Made by a program: the position numbers and the translations under genes. The notes beneath the pieces are model-generated. The model searched no databases. It worked only from the letters and a program-made list of their open reading frames with translations, and was not told the DNA's origin. Of a stretch of 64,000 nucleotides of DNA, positions 35,013-44,032 are shown piece after piece. Every line of letters begins with the position of its first letter. Positions within the stretch are counted from its first letter, which is position 1. This DNA is from CBFDBF01 sp050287965 (GTDB taxonomy: Bacteria > Pseudomonadota > Gammaproteobacteria > Chromatiales > Chromatiaceae). The stretch is from positions 282,361 to 346,360 of the forward strand of contig JBNKCX010000041.1 of NCBI GenBank assembly GCA_050287965.1, read 5' to 3'.

Positions 35013-35966
35013 ATGGCCGGAAAAACATATAGTTCGATATTTATTGAGAAGAAGAGTGCGCTAAAGCTTCTGCAGAATACCGGCGTTCCACTGGCGGATT
35101 CCGCTCCCGCCTACGACCTCCATGATCGAATCAATAAGATCGAGGAGCTACCGCCGTTACCGGAAATCGTTCATGAGATCATTCAGCTCTATAATGACCC
35201 TTTCGCGGACGCGGCCGCTCTGGCCAGGATAATCGAAAAGGATCCTGCGCTGTCGGCCCAGGTGATTCGCTGGGCCAACTCCGCACTCTACGGGTTCAGA
35301 GGCGAAATCAAGACCATAAAGGCGGCCATTGCCCGTGTCCTGGGATTTGACGTGGTCATGAACCTGGCAATGGGTCTCACGGCTATCGCACCGCTGCAGG
35401 TGGAGAAAGAGGGGCCGATAGGCATGCGTGCGTTCTGGACCAATGCCGTCCTTTGCGCCACATTATGCCAACGCTTTGCCGGCCTGGTGGAAAGCAAACA
35501 AAAGCCGAATCCCGGCATCGCTTATCTATCCGGGCTGCTGCATAATCTCTGGCTACTGGTGTTCGGTCATCTGATGCCGGAGGAACACAAGGCCCTGAAC
35601 AATCTGCTTCAGAGCAATCCCCACCTCTCCGTAACTCAGCTCAGTGAATATCTGCTGGGTGTAAATCCCGTCTCATTGGGTCTCTGGTTGCTTCAAGCCT
35701 GGGATCTTCCTGCCGAGTTGGTCAATTCGATCGCCCACCAGAATGACCCGGACTTCAGAGGCGAGCAGTCCGTCTACCCGAACCTGGTTTACGTGGCTGA
35801 CAGCCTGCTACGTATCCACGGCCTGAGTTATGCCGGTCACGAAGAGATCCCGGAGGAGTTGTTGACCTCCCTGGGGCTGGACGCCAGACAGATCTACGAG
35901 CTGTTTGCCAAGCTGCTCGAGAAAAAGGACGAAATCCTGACCTTCTCTTCCCAGCTGGTTCATTGA
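35013..35966 (+). CDS. HDOD-domain signalling protein
   Basis: A 317-aa HDOD protein. LPPLPEIVHEIIQLYNDPFADAAALARIIEKDPALSAQVIRWANSALYG is the classic HDOD start, and YLSGLLHNLWLLVFGHL follows in the middle. HDOD domains are non-catalytic HD-domain relatives used in regulation of motility, biofilms and other signalling. The ATG has AGGA ahead. It follows the PAS-sigma54 activator by 31 bases, so the two are probably co-transcribed. Confidence 0.9.
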   Translation: MAGKTYSSIFIEKKSALKLLQNTGVPLADSAPAYDLHDRINKIEELPPLPEIVHEIIQLYNDPFADAAALARIIEKDPALSAQVIRWANSALYGFRGEIKTIKAAIARVLGFDVVMNLAMGLTAIAPLQVEKEGPIGMRAFWTNAVLCATLCQRFAGLVESKQKPNPGIAYLSGLLHNLWLLVFGHLMPEEHKALNNLLQSNPHLSVTQLSEYLLGVNPVSLGLWLLQAWDLPAELVNSIAHQNDPDFRGEQSVYPNLVYVADSLLRIHGLSYAGHEEIPEELLTSLGLDARQIYELFAKLLEKKDEILTFSSQLVH

Positions 35967-36507
35967 ATCACCTGAATCCGCTCCCCCTCCCACCCCGCCC
36001 CCGCAAACGGGGGAAGAGCGCTTCCCTCCTACAGGATCCCGGCCTGCGCAGCGATGGCAAAATAGACAGCCCGATGCGCGGGCTCCGCCCACTATCCAAT
36101 CACTTACTTTAGGGCGATAAATTTAGAATCATTTTAATTCCAAACTAATTTTTCTATTCCTGTTGAAAAACGCGGCCCGATTTGTCACCATTTCCCCGTC
36201 GCCAATGAAGGCTGTCATGGATGACCCGGCACTGCACGGAAGATTCACGGAAGAGATTCTTTGCCGAGCGACAAAAAAGCCCCGGTGGCCTATCCAGTCC
36301 TCCCTGCCACCGGGGCTTTTCTTTTCCTCACCCGTTCGAGTAATTATTACATTCGAATCGGAATCTATTGATTAAGAGAATGTCGGTTTAATAAAACACG
36401 GTCCCATACGACGCCGTGTCTTTACGATTACCGCGTAAATTTCCTATAGCATCCGGAGCGTCAGGCCTTCAGGGAAATGACTATGGCCGAGTGCCTGAAG
36501 GAAGGTT
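35967..36507. other. 541-bp gene-free stretch with terminator and TGTCA sites
   Basis: Between the convergent HDOD and acyltransferase genes. It holds an AT-rich part near 36105-36160, TTGTCA at 36182, TGTCATGGATGAC at 36213-36225, the bidirectional terminator at 36275-36325, and an inverted repeat CCTTCAGG / CCTGAAGG at 36466-36501. The single ORF over the terminator looks spurious. A small RNA ending at the terminator is possible but unproven. Confidence 0.4.
36275..36325. terminator. Bidirectional Rho-independent terminator
   Basis: A 15-bp stem AAAAGCCCCGGTGGC (36275-36289) pairs with GCCACCGGGGCTTTT (36306-36320) around a 16-base loop. A-runs on the left and T-runs on the right give a U-tract on both strands. 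It separates the convergent HDOD and acyltransferase genes. Confidence 0.9.
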
Positions 36508-37755
36508 CTATACAGGAGATTCCTCCAACACCTCGACATCCTTGCTCACCGGCGCCTGGAAGAAGCGAATAAGGTTCTCTCCATATTCCAGCTGACCGTC
36601 CACTTTCATGGTCTCGAGAATTCTGCGCACTTCCCACTCACGCACCTGGGCGGATTTTGCGATCTGCTTGGGTCCGATCTTCGCCACTCTCAGGTGAGGA
36701 TTTTTTCTGTCCAAGCTGGCGGAGCCCCAGATCTGGTTCAGAGCGTATTCCACCCTCTTGGTCTGCGGTGAGAACGCCTGGATCAACGCCAGATTATCCG
36801 TTTCCCTCAGTCTTCTGGCAAAATGTTCGAGAAGCCGTTCTATCTGATCGGGGTTTTCCCGCAACAACTCAAGCATGTCTGCCCGTTCGATGGTGATAAG
36901 CTCGCTGTTGGTGACAGCCGTCGCGGTGGCGGAACGGGTTTCCCCATCGAACAGTGCCAATTCGCCGAATAGTGCGCCCTTGGAGAGATTGGCCAATACC
37001 ATCTCATTTCCATCCGGGTCGTAACGGGAGATGGAAATCCATCCCTCGTCCACCGCGTAGGCATAATCGGCCGTGTCGTTTTGGGAAAACAGCACTTCCC
37101 CGGCGGAAAGCAACCGGCGCTGGAAGCGGCCGGAAAAATTGTCCACCCAGAAGCTGTTAATCCTTTTCGTGATCTGCCCGAACGCCCATTTGTAGATCTT
37201 CGGGTAGTAGGCCATGATCGGCACCAGTGTGTCACCCACGGTGTCATTCCAGATCTCTTCCCCGACCTGTTCAAAATTGGCACGACTATATATGGACAGG
37301 CTCTCCTTGGAAACAGCCCCTATAACATGGGTGCATTTCCAGCTATGCAATACACCCGCAGCTGTCTTAAACAGGGCATAAATCACGTTCCGTCGGTTAC
37401 GCCACTCCTTATCAACCACCAGCATACTGCCGCCGATTATCTTCGGAGGCTCGCTATCGCCGGATTTTGCCTCCTTCTGCAGACGCTTCCGAAAATCGGA
37501 GAAACTTATATACTCCTCCGCTGGGAGACCCAATGGAGTGTCCTTGTTTATACGTATGGCGGCAATTGCCTGATCGTGGTTATAAGCGACGATATTGGCA
37601 ACACCCGGCAGGGTGTCGAAACGATCGACAATACGACCTCCTTCTCCTCCCTCGGCCGAGAATTTACCACGCTCCCGTACATATACGTCGTAGCGAAGCC
37701 TGAACACATCGTCCAGTTCTTTCGCCGTACGTGCTACTGCTATTCTGATAGCCAC
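36508..37755 (-). CDS. Acyltransferase-cNMP-HTH fusion, exosortase-associated type
   Basis: A 415-aa protein in three parts. Residues 1-195 look like the autoinducer-synthase/FeeM-type acyltransferase found in PEP-CTERM/exosortase clusters (FRLRYDVYVRERG, then GGSMLVVDKEWRN and GAVSKESLSIYSRANFEQVG). Residues ~205-320 are a cyclic-nucleotide-binding domain with the binding loop GELALFDGETRSA (264-276), including the R274-S275 pair used to hold the cyclic phosphate. Residues ~325-400 resemble a Crp-type winged helix (QIAKSAQVREWEVRRILETM). It may be an enzyme controlled by, or doubling as, a cNMP-dependent regulator. The fusion is unusual. Confidence 0.78.
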   Translation of the reverse strand: MAIRIAVARTAKELDDVFRLRYDVYVRERGKFSAEGGEGGRIVDRFDTLPGVANIVAYNHDQAIAAIRINKDTPLGLPAEEYISFSDFRKRLQKEAKSGDSEPPKIIGGSMLVVDKEWRNRRNVIYALFKTAAGVLHSWKCTHVIGAVSKESLSIYSRANFEQVGEEIWNDTVGDTLVPIMAYYPKIYKWAFGQITKRINSFWVDNFSGRFQRRLLSAGEVLFSQNDTADYAYAVDEGWISISRYDPDGNEMVLANLSKGALFGELALFDGETRSATATAVTNSELITIERADMLELLRENPDQIERLLEHFARRLRETDNLALIQAFSPQTKRVEYALNQIWGSASLDRKNPHLRVAKIGPKQIAKSAQVREWEVRRILETMKVDGQLEYGENLIRFFQAPVSKDVEVLEESPV

Positions 37756-38235
37756 AACTTATACTCCGCAACCTGGGGTAGTCATGTCGACAGGAATGAC
37801 GCGCATAACAACACGAGCCACCCACCTGGTGTCACCAATACCCCGGGGCCGGGCGCCAAGCGATTTTAATTCCCTAAATGAATTATAGAGCCTATTCCCG
37901 CTCACTGAAATTCCTTTTGTCGTCCGTAGTTACAACCCTGAATCAGGGGATTAATCCCATTTTAGGAATTGTATTCCTTTCATCTCTTTTAACTTCGTTA
38001 TATATAAGGAAATTATAGGTAACATTCGGGCGCCGGACCCTAACAATTCGCATGCTATCTACCTTTCCCGGCATTCCCCTTTTTCTAATTCCTTGGTTTT
38101 TACTTGGTCTTAGCGACCCCTGGAAGGCCATTTTCCCATTTAGCTCGTCGATCCCGCAGACATCCGTCCCGGATACGACAGTATCCTCAAGCATGCCCCG
38201 ACCGCCACACCTGCCTGAACATATATTCCATCGTC
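37756..38235. other. 480-bp gene-free stretch upstream of acyltransferase
   Basis: Between the acyltransferase fusion and the first prsT-like gene, both on the minus strand. It holds GTCAT-N10-ATGAC at 37781-37800 with TGTCGACA inside it, a TGTCA at 37830, and an AT-rich patch near 37960-38020. I found no credible gene and no clear promoter. The small plus-strand ORF at 38052 overlaps the prsT 3' end and looks spurious. Confidence 0.35.
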
Positions 38236-41034
38236 TTATCTTCCCCCTGACTGAAGCTGTTCCAGGAGTCTCTTTGCTTCTTCCTTTTCCGAAAACTCCT
38301 TTCCCGCTCCCATAATTTCCGTCAATTTCACTTCAGCGGTAGATCTGTCGCCCGCGGCAATATCCACCTTTGCGCTATGGAATTTCATGGAAAGATTTTC
38401 CGGCGCAAGCTTAATAACCTTATCCATCACTCTTTGCGCCTGTCTTGCCTGGTCATTCTTTAACATCACCATCGCCAAAGTGTCCATGATTTCCGGGGAC
38501 TCCGGTTGGATTTCATCCGCGCGTTTTGCGTACTCGAGCGCTTCCTGCGGGTTCTTATCCTGAAGAAACCATGCCAGGTTATTCAGCGCAATAAGGTTTT
38601 TCTGATCCTGCTTCAGGATGACTCTATATTCCGTTATCGATTCATCGACCATGTTCTCCCTGGTATACATATTCGCTAACGCCAAACGCGCCGCCATATC
38701 ATCCTGATGAGCAACGAGCCAGTCCTTCTGTATCTTTATCGCGCTCGCCTTGTTTCCGTTATCAGTCAATTGCGCTGCAAGCATCAGCATACTTGCGGTA
38801 GTTTGCGATCGATCGTAATAAGACTGCGCAACGCTCAATGCCTGTTGCGCATTCCCCTTCTTCCTTTCAATCGTTATCTCCAATGCCACTATGTCCGGCT
38901 GATCCGGAGCGAGTTCCTTAAGTACCTTTAGATTTTCACCCGCTTGCTTGATGGCCCCTTCCTGTATTTGAACTCGTGTTAATGCCAACCGGGCCGTGAA
39001 ATGCTTCGGATTCAATTCAACGGCCTTTTCCAACTCTTCTTTGGTGCGTTCTCTATTTTCGAGACCTGCATAGGCTCTAGCCAACAAGCTATGAGCCTCC
39101 GCCGAGCCGGGCTGCTTCTGAACCAGTTTTTCCAGAGTGAATTTAGCATCCGAAAACGATCTCAAGGCCAGTTGCGATAACCCAATCACGCCGAGAACAG
39201 ACGGGCTGCCCTTCTGCATATCTGAAAGATCCACAAAAAGAGGCTGAACCTGCTCCGGCTTCCCTTTTACCAAATAATGGCGTGCCAACAGCAATCTCGG
39301 CTGTACCGCGTTTGGATGCGCCGCACTTGCTTTCTGCAGCGTCTCCACCATTGACTGCTCCTTACCCTCCTGTTCATCCAGCACCGCCAGGCTAAGCAAA
39401 GTAGGCAGATAATTATCATGCTTATCTAATACATTCTTGTAGTAATTCCTGGCCTTTGGAAAATCGTTATTCTTTATTGCCAAAGACGCCAAGGCATGAT
39501 TTGCGGATGGATCGCCCGGTGTAATTGAACGTGCTTTTTCGAATGCATTCTCAGCCGCCTGTTCCTGTTCCTGCGCAAGATAAACGCGACCGATCAGGTT
39601 ATAAGGGGCCGAGCTGTCAGGGTTACGATCCCGGTAGGATTCCGCCGCCTTCAGTGCCTGCTCATATTCTTTTCGCTGCAGGTGGTTAAACACCAGCAGA
39701 ATATCCGCCTGCTGGAATTTCGGATCCAGTTGGATCGCTGTCGCAATATGCTCTACACCACTATCCTGCTCTCCGGCCAACAGCAGGCCGGCTCCTAATC
39801 GTACCTGGGCTGTCGCCGATTCGGGATGAAGGACAGCAACTTTTGACAACAATTCAATCGCCTCGTCCGTATTTCCCTGACCAAGAAGTGCATTGGCGAG
39901 AATATTCAATGCAACCGCATCGTCCTCCATCTCGGCAGTAATCGGACGCACAAGATTTTCGGCCTCTGCATATTTTCCCTCGGTAAGATCAATGGTGGCG
40001 AGAAGCTTACGTACCGGAATACTATTTCTAAACCGGGCAAAGAACTCCTCGGCATAGGTTCTCGCCTGCTCGATATTCCCAAGGAGGAAGTTTGTCAGGC
40101 TGTTAAAAAACAGGGCCTGCGGGTATCTTTCCTTATCGTTCAAAGCCAAATCAAAGGACGCCTGCGCATCCTGCAACTTCTTATTCTGAAAATGAACCAT
40201 TCCTTGGGCAAAGTTTACTCCCGGATGAAGCGGACTCTGCTTCATCAGGACATCGATGTCTTTTTGCGCTTCCTCATACCTTTGCAGTTCTATAAGGATA
40301 AGTGCCCTTTTCAAACGATCTCTAAGATCGTTTACGCGAAAATTTACCGCCTTGGTATAGGCTTCCAGTGCCCGCTCGAAGTTTCGTTCCTGCTGCTCTA
40401 TATCACCCAAAAGACTCCAGGCCGGCGCATATTCCGGATCGTTCTCAAATATCACATCAAGCTCTTCCCTGGCTTTTTCCCACTCTTTCTTTGTTGCAAG
40501 AAGACGTGCCTTGGCCGCCCGTGCCTCCGCCGAGTTGGGATCCTTTTGTAGCGCCTCATCAATGAGCGCCGCCGCATCCTCCGTGTTGCCTTCCGCCAGT
40601 TTTCCCAATCCCTGCTGAGCAGCAACCTTTGCCTGTTGTTCGCCAGGCAAGCCCTCCTTCGAGATTTCCTGGACCTTCGCCGTTTTGCCCTGCTCGAGAA
40701 GAGCCTGCGCCAGGAGCGGCAGTACCAGTTCGTCCGCAACCCCAAGCTCTCTTGCTCTGTTCAGCTCCTTCTCCGCGGCCGGCGCATTACCCAGCTCCAG
40801 ATGGAGTTTCCCCAGCAACCAACGGGCCTGCATGTTATCCGGATTTTCTCTAAGGGCGTTTTTAAGCTCTATCGAGGCGGACTTCATGTCACCCTGATCC
40901 ATATAGTTCTGGGCTTTCTCGACGTACTGTTCATCGGTAAAGCTCCCGCCACAGGCCGCAAGCACAAAGGCACAAGCGAATACGGCAATACCCTTTAACA
41001 TCTTATTCATATGTCTATCCATATAACCGATCAA
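38236..41034 (-). CDS. prsT: XrtA/PEP-CTERM TPR lipoprotein PrsT (copy 1)
   Basis: A 932-aa TPR-repeat protein. The N-terminus MNKMLKGIAVFACAFVLAAC is a lipoprotein signal with the lipobox LAAC, so it is probably anchored in the outer or inner membrane. Roughly twenty TPR units follow, recognisable by A-x-x-x-A/G...P patterns such as NPDNMQARWLLGKLHLELG. It matches PrsT of exosortase-A clusters (TIGR02917), thought to help assemble or export the polysaccharide. The start is probably the Met at residue 9 of the longest frame. A paralogue lies 26 bases upstream. Confidence 0.88.
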   Translation of the reverse strand: MIGYMDRHMNKMLKGIAVFACAFVLAACGGSFTDEQYVEKAQNYMDQGDMKSASIELKNALRENPDNMQARWLLGKLHLELGNAPAAEKELNRARELGVADELVLPLLAQALLEQGKTAKVQEISKEGLPGEQQAKVAAQQGLGKLAEGNTEDAAALIDEALQKDPNSAEARAAKARLLATKKEWEKAREELDVIFENDPEYAPAWSLLGDIEQQERNFERALEAYTKAVNFRVNDLRDRLKRALILIELQRYEEAQKDIDVLMKQSPLHPGVNFAQGMVHFQNKKLQDAQASFDLALNDKERYPQALFFNSLTNFLLGNIEQARTYAEEFFARFRNSIPVRKLLATIDLTEGKYAEAENLVRPITAEMEDDAVALNILANALLGQGNTDEAIELLSKVAVLHPESATAQVRLGAGLLLAGEQDSGVEHIATAIQLDPKFQQADILLVFNHLQRKEYEQALKAAESYRDRNPDSSAPYNLIGRVYLAQEQEQAAENAFEKARSITPGDPSANHALASLAIKNNDFPKARNYYKNVLDKHDNYLPTLLSLAVLDEQEGKEQSMVETLQKASAAHPNAVQPRLLLARHYLVKGKPEQVQPLFVDLSDMQKGSPSVLGVIGLSQLALRSFSDAKFTLEKLVQKQPGSAEAHSLLARAYAGLENRERTKEELEKAVELNPKHFTARLALTRVQIQEGAIKQAGENLKVLKELAPDQPDIVALEITIERKKGNAQQALSVAQSYYDRSQTTASMLMLAAQLTDNGNKASAIKIQKDWLVAHQDDMAARLALANMYTRENMVDESITEYRVILKQDQKNLIALNNLAWFLQDKNPQEALEYAKRADEIQPESPEIMDTLAMVMLKNDQARQAQRVMDKVIKLAPENLSMKFHSAKVDIAAGDRSTAEVKLTEIMGAGKEFSEKEEAKRLLEQLQSGGR

Positions 41035-41060
41035 TATCTGACAGCGCTATCCCGGATGCT

Positions 41061-43847
41061 CTATTTACCGGAACGAAGTTTATTCAACAACTCGCTTGCA
41101 TTCTGCTTTTCCGGAAAATCCTTTCCCTCTCTCAACAACGCTACTAGCGTAACCTGTGCCTTGTCATTGTCTCCGTTTGCCACGTCGATCATGGCGCTAT
41201 GATATCTCGTTGTAGGATCCTTTGGTGCTTTCAACATCACCTTATCCATCAACCGTTGAGCCTTTTTGGGTTCGCCGTTTTTCAGCAACACTACCGCCAA
41301 AGTATCCATCAGGGTTACCGTGTCGGGCTTGATCTCATTTGCGCGCTGCGCATATTCAAGGGCCTCCTTAGGCTTGGAGTCACGCAAATACCAAGCGAGG
41401 TCGTTAAGCGCAACGAGGTTTTTCTCATCCTTTTCCAGAGCCTTTTTATACTGCTCAACCGCCGCATCGACGTTAGATTCCTGGGCATATATATTTGCCA
41501 GCGCCATCCGCGCCGGAATATCATCGGGATGACTATTAATCCAGGTTTCCTGCAACTCGATAGCACCCTTTTTGTCGCCCATGCCCCACCGTTGCCTGGC
41601 CAGATCCAACATACTGGAGGTACTGGGCGACTGCCGATAGATTCGCTCCAGCAGACCGAGGGTCTTCTCATGATTCTGCTCACGGCGAGCCAATGCTACG
41701 TCCAACTGCAGTACTTCCAACTGATCCGGATCAATCTCTTTTAGTACCTCAAGATGTCGTTTCGCTTCGTCTTCGCGCTGCTGATCCAATAGCGAAAGCG
41801 CAAGTGCCAGATGAGCTGGGAAATGCCTGGGCGCCAACTTTAGAGCTTTTTCCAGTTCGGACTCCATCTTCTTTTGTTCGCCTAATCCGGCATACGCTCT
41901 TGCCAGTAGATAATGCGCCTGGGCCGAACCCGGCTGCGTTCTAACCAGTTGCTCCAGTGTGCTTCTAGCTTTTGGAAATACTTCTTGTTCCAGTTGGGCC
42001 ATACCGATGATATTCAGAACCGCAGGAGTTGCTTTTTGCGCATCCTCCAGCTCGTCGAACAATATCGATACCTGTTCGGGCCTTCCGTGCAGTAGATACT
42101 GTTCCGCCAGTATCAATCTAGGCTGAACGGCATTCGGGTAAATGGCAATTGCCTGTTGCAGATGTTTTTCAGCAGCCTGTTCGTTTTTCTCTGATATACT
42201 GAGGGCTGCCAACCTTAACAAGGTGGGCAGATAGTCCTTATGATAATTAAGCACCTCATTGTAGTAGCGACGTACATCGTCATGCTTCCCTTTTCTCAAT
42301 GCCATATCCGCCAACGCGTGATTGGCTGACGGGTTTCCGGGCTCTAACGCTCTCGCCTGCGAAAATGCTTCCCGAGCCTTCTCTTCCTTGTTTGTCGCGA
42401 GATAAATCTGCCCCAACAGATTCAGGGGTTCCGCCAATTTCGGTTGACGCTCGCGATACCTCTCCGCCGCTTTCAGTGCCTCTTCGTATTTCTGCTGTCC
42501 CAGATAATTAAGGACCAATAACATGTCCGCCTGCTGATACTGGGGATTCAGCTGAATAGCCTCCTCAATCCGCTCCATTGCGGGACCTTGTTCTCCTGCC
42601 ATTAGCAAACCGGCTCCCAGGCGCATTTGCGCATCAGCGGATTCCGGCTGTTTTTCTGCCATTTTTTCCAGCAGCCCTATGCCCTCCTCCGTTTTACCCT
42701 GCTTCAGCAAAGCAGTCGTAAAAAGGTTCAGCAACAACGCATCTTCTCCACTCTTGTCGATAACCGGGCGCAGCAATTCCTCCACTTCTGCGTATTCACC
42801 TTTTTGCAGCTTTATGGCAGCGAGGATCTTATAGGCCGGTACGAATTCCGGATTCTGGGCCACGAAATTGGCAGCGTAGGTTTCCGCCTGTTGCATATTA
42901 CGCTGAAGATAGTTGGTAATACTTAGCAGATACAGCGCCAATGGATACCGCTCTTTATCCATATAGGCAATTTCAAAAGCGGCCTGAGCCTCTTTCAAAT
43001 CTTTCTTCTCGAGCGCTACCAGTCCCACTGCGTAATTGACCCCCGGGTGTAACGGCGAGCGTTTCTTCAGGGGGTTAAGATCCGCCTGAGCTTTTTCATA
43101 CTTCCTCAACCGGACCCGAACCATGGCACGTTTCAGATAGTCACCGAATTTGTAAAACTCGTTATTCCTTATCGCCTTTGTATAGGCGTCCTCGGCAGAT
43201 TCCAGCTTTCGTGCCTGTTGTTCAAGATCACCGAAAAAACTCCACGCCAACGCGTAGTTAGGGTCTATCTTAAAAACAGACGTTAACTGCGCTCTGGCCT
43301 GGTCCAGTTCATTGTTTACGGCCAGCAGACGGGCCTTCGCAACCAACGCATAGGGCGATTCCGGATTTTTCTCCAATACCCGGTTGATCAGCGAAGAGGC
43401 TCCCTCCACGTCCCGCAACGCCAGCTTCATCAGCCCCTGTGTGGTAAGGACGTCCGCCCGGTTGTCGTCGTTGAGTTTATCGAGAGGCAAGGCAATCAGA
43501 TCTTCGCCTTTTCCCTGAGTAAACAGAGCCCGCCCAAGAATGGGCAATACCCTATTGTCGTCAGCACCCGACTCCCGGGCTCTGAGCAACTCTTTTTCCG
43601 CGGCCGGCGCACTACCGAGTTTCAGATAGATCTTGCCTAATAGAAATCTTGCCTCGGGATTATTGGGATTTTTCCCCAGCGCGTTTTTCAATTCGATAAC
43701 CGCTGGTTTCAATTCTCCTTTTGACAGATTTTCCTGTGCTTTTTCCACATGCTCCGTATCACTCATTTCTCCAGCACATGCGGAAATAACCAAAACAAAA
43801 CCCAAAAGAAGAACCCACCTGAAAATCATATTCATACTCGCATCCAT
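41061..43847 (-). CDS. prsT: XrtA/PEP-CTERM TPR lipoprotein PrsT (copy 2)
   Basis: A 928-aa paralogue of the neighbouring protein, with the same layout: signal peptide (MNMIFRWVLLLGFVLVISAC, lipobox ISAC) and a long TPR array. Shared blocks include NPNNPEARFLLGKIYLKLG, GSAPAAEKELLRARESGAD, and the C-terminal LVALNDLAWYLRDSKPKEALEYAQRA. The pair arose by tandem duplication, but the two have diverged considerably. It probably starts at the Met at residue 5 of the longest frame. It is the promoter-proximal gene of the two. Confidence 0.88.
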   Translation of the reverse strand: MDASMNMIFRWVLLLGFVLVISACAGEMSDTEHVEKAQENLSKGELKPAVIELKNALGKNPNNPEARFLLGKIYLKLGSAPAAEKELLRARESGADDNRVLPILGRALFTQGKGEDLIALPLDKLNDDNRADVLTTQGLMKLALRDVEGASSLINRVLEKNPESPYALVAKARLLAVNNELDQARAQLTSVFKIDPNYALAWSFFGDLEQQARKLESAEDAYTKAIRNNEFYKFGDYLKRAMVRVRLRKYEKAQADLNPLKKRSPLHPGVNYAVGLVALEKKDLKEAQAAFEIAYMDKERYPLALYLLSITNYLQRNMQQAETYAANFVAQNPEFVPAYKILAAIKLQKGEYAEVEELLRPVIDKSGEDALLLNLFTTALLKQGKTEEGIGLLEKMAEKQPESADAQMRLGAGLLMAGEQGPAMERIEEAIQLNPQYQQADMLLVLNYLGQQKYEEALKAAERYRERQPKLAEPLNLLGQIYLATNKEEKAREAFSQARALEPGNPSANHALADMALRKGKHDDVRRYYNEVLNYHKDYLPTLLRLAALSISEKNEQAAEKHLQQAIAIYPNAVQPRLILAEQYLLHGRPEQVSILFDELEDAQKATPAVLNIIGMAQLEQEVFPKARSTLEQLVRTQPGSAQAHYLLARAYAGLGEQKKMESELEKALKLAPRHFPAHLALALSLLDQQREDEAKRHLEVLKEIDPDQLEVLQLDVALARREQNHEKTLGLLERIYRQSPSTSSMLDLARQRWGMGDKKGAIELQETWINSHPDDIPARMALANIYAQESNVDAAVEQYKKALEKDEKNLVALNDLAWYLRDSKPKEALEYAQRANEIKPDTVTLMDTLAVVLLKNGEPKKAQRLMDKVMLKAPKDPTTRYHSAMIDVANGDNDKAQVTLVALLREGKDFPEKQNASELLNKLRSGK

Positions 43848-43926
43848 TTGCTGTCCTGATCGAATTGGGCGGCATTTTCCCCTGAAGGGCCCAATATTAC
43901 TATTTGCACGGAAATTTTGTTAGGTC

Positions 43927-43958
43927 AAAAAAAAACCCCATCGAAACCGATGGGGTTT
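43927..43958 (-). terminator. Rho-independent terminator of PEP-CTERM gene
   Basis: On the minus strand an 11-bp perfect stem AAACCCCATCG / CGATGGGGTTT with loop GTTT is followed by a run of T (the A-run at 43927-43932 on the plus strand). It lies ~75 bases after the stop of the PEP-CTERM gene and separates it from prsT copy 2. Confidence 0.93.
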
Positions 43959-44032
43959 ATCAATTTCCCGGGCCCTCCTTCCTGGAAAGACCCTCGTTGC
44001 TTATCGCTCTAGGGTCGTGTTAGGAATAACCC

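Noticed and set aside
36163..36375. 70-aa plus-strand ORF
   Set aside because: It runs through the bidirectional terminator and has no ribosome-binding site.
37081..37869. 262-aa plus-strand ORF
   Set aside because: It is antisense to the acyltransferase-cNMP fusion; no family features.
38052..38315. 87-aa plus-strand ORF
   Set aside because: It overlaps the prsT 3' end; composition (Pro/Phe/Leu-rich) looks like chance.
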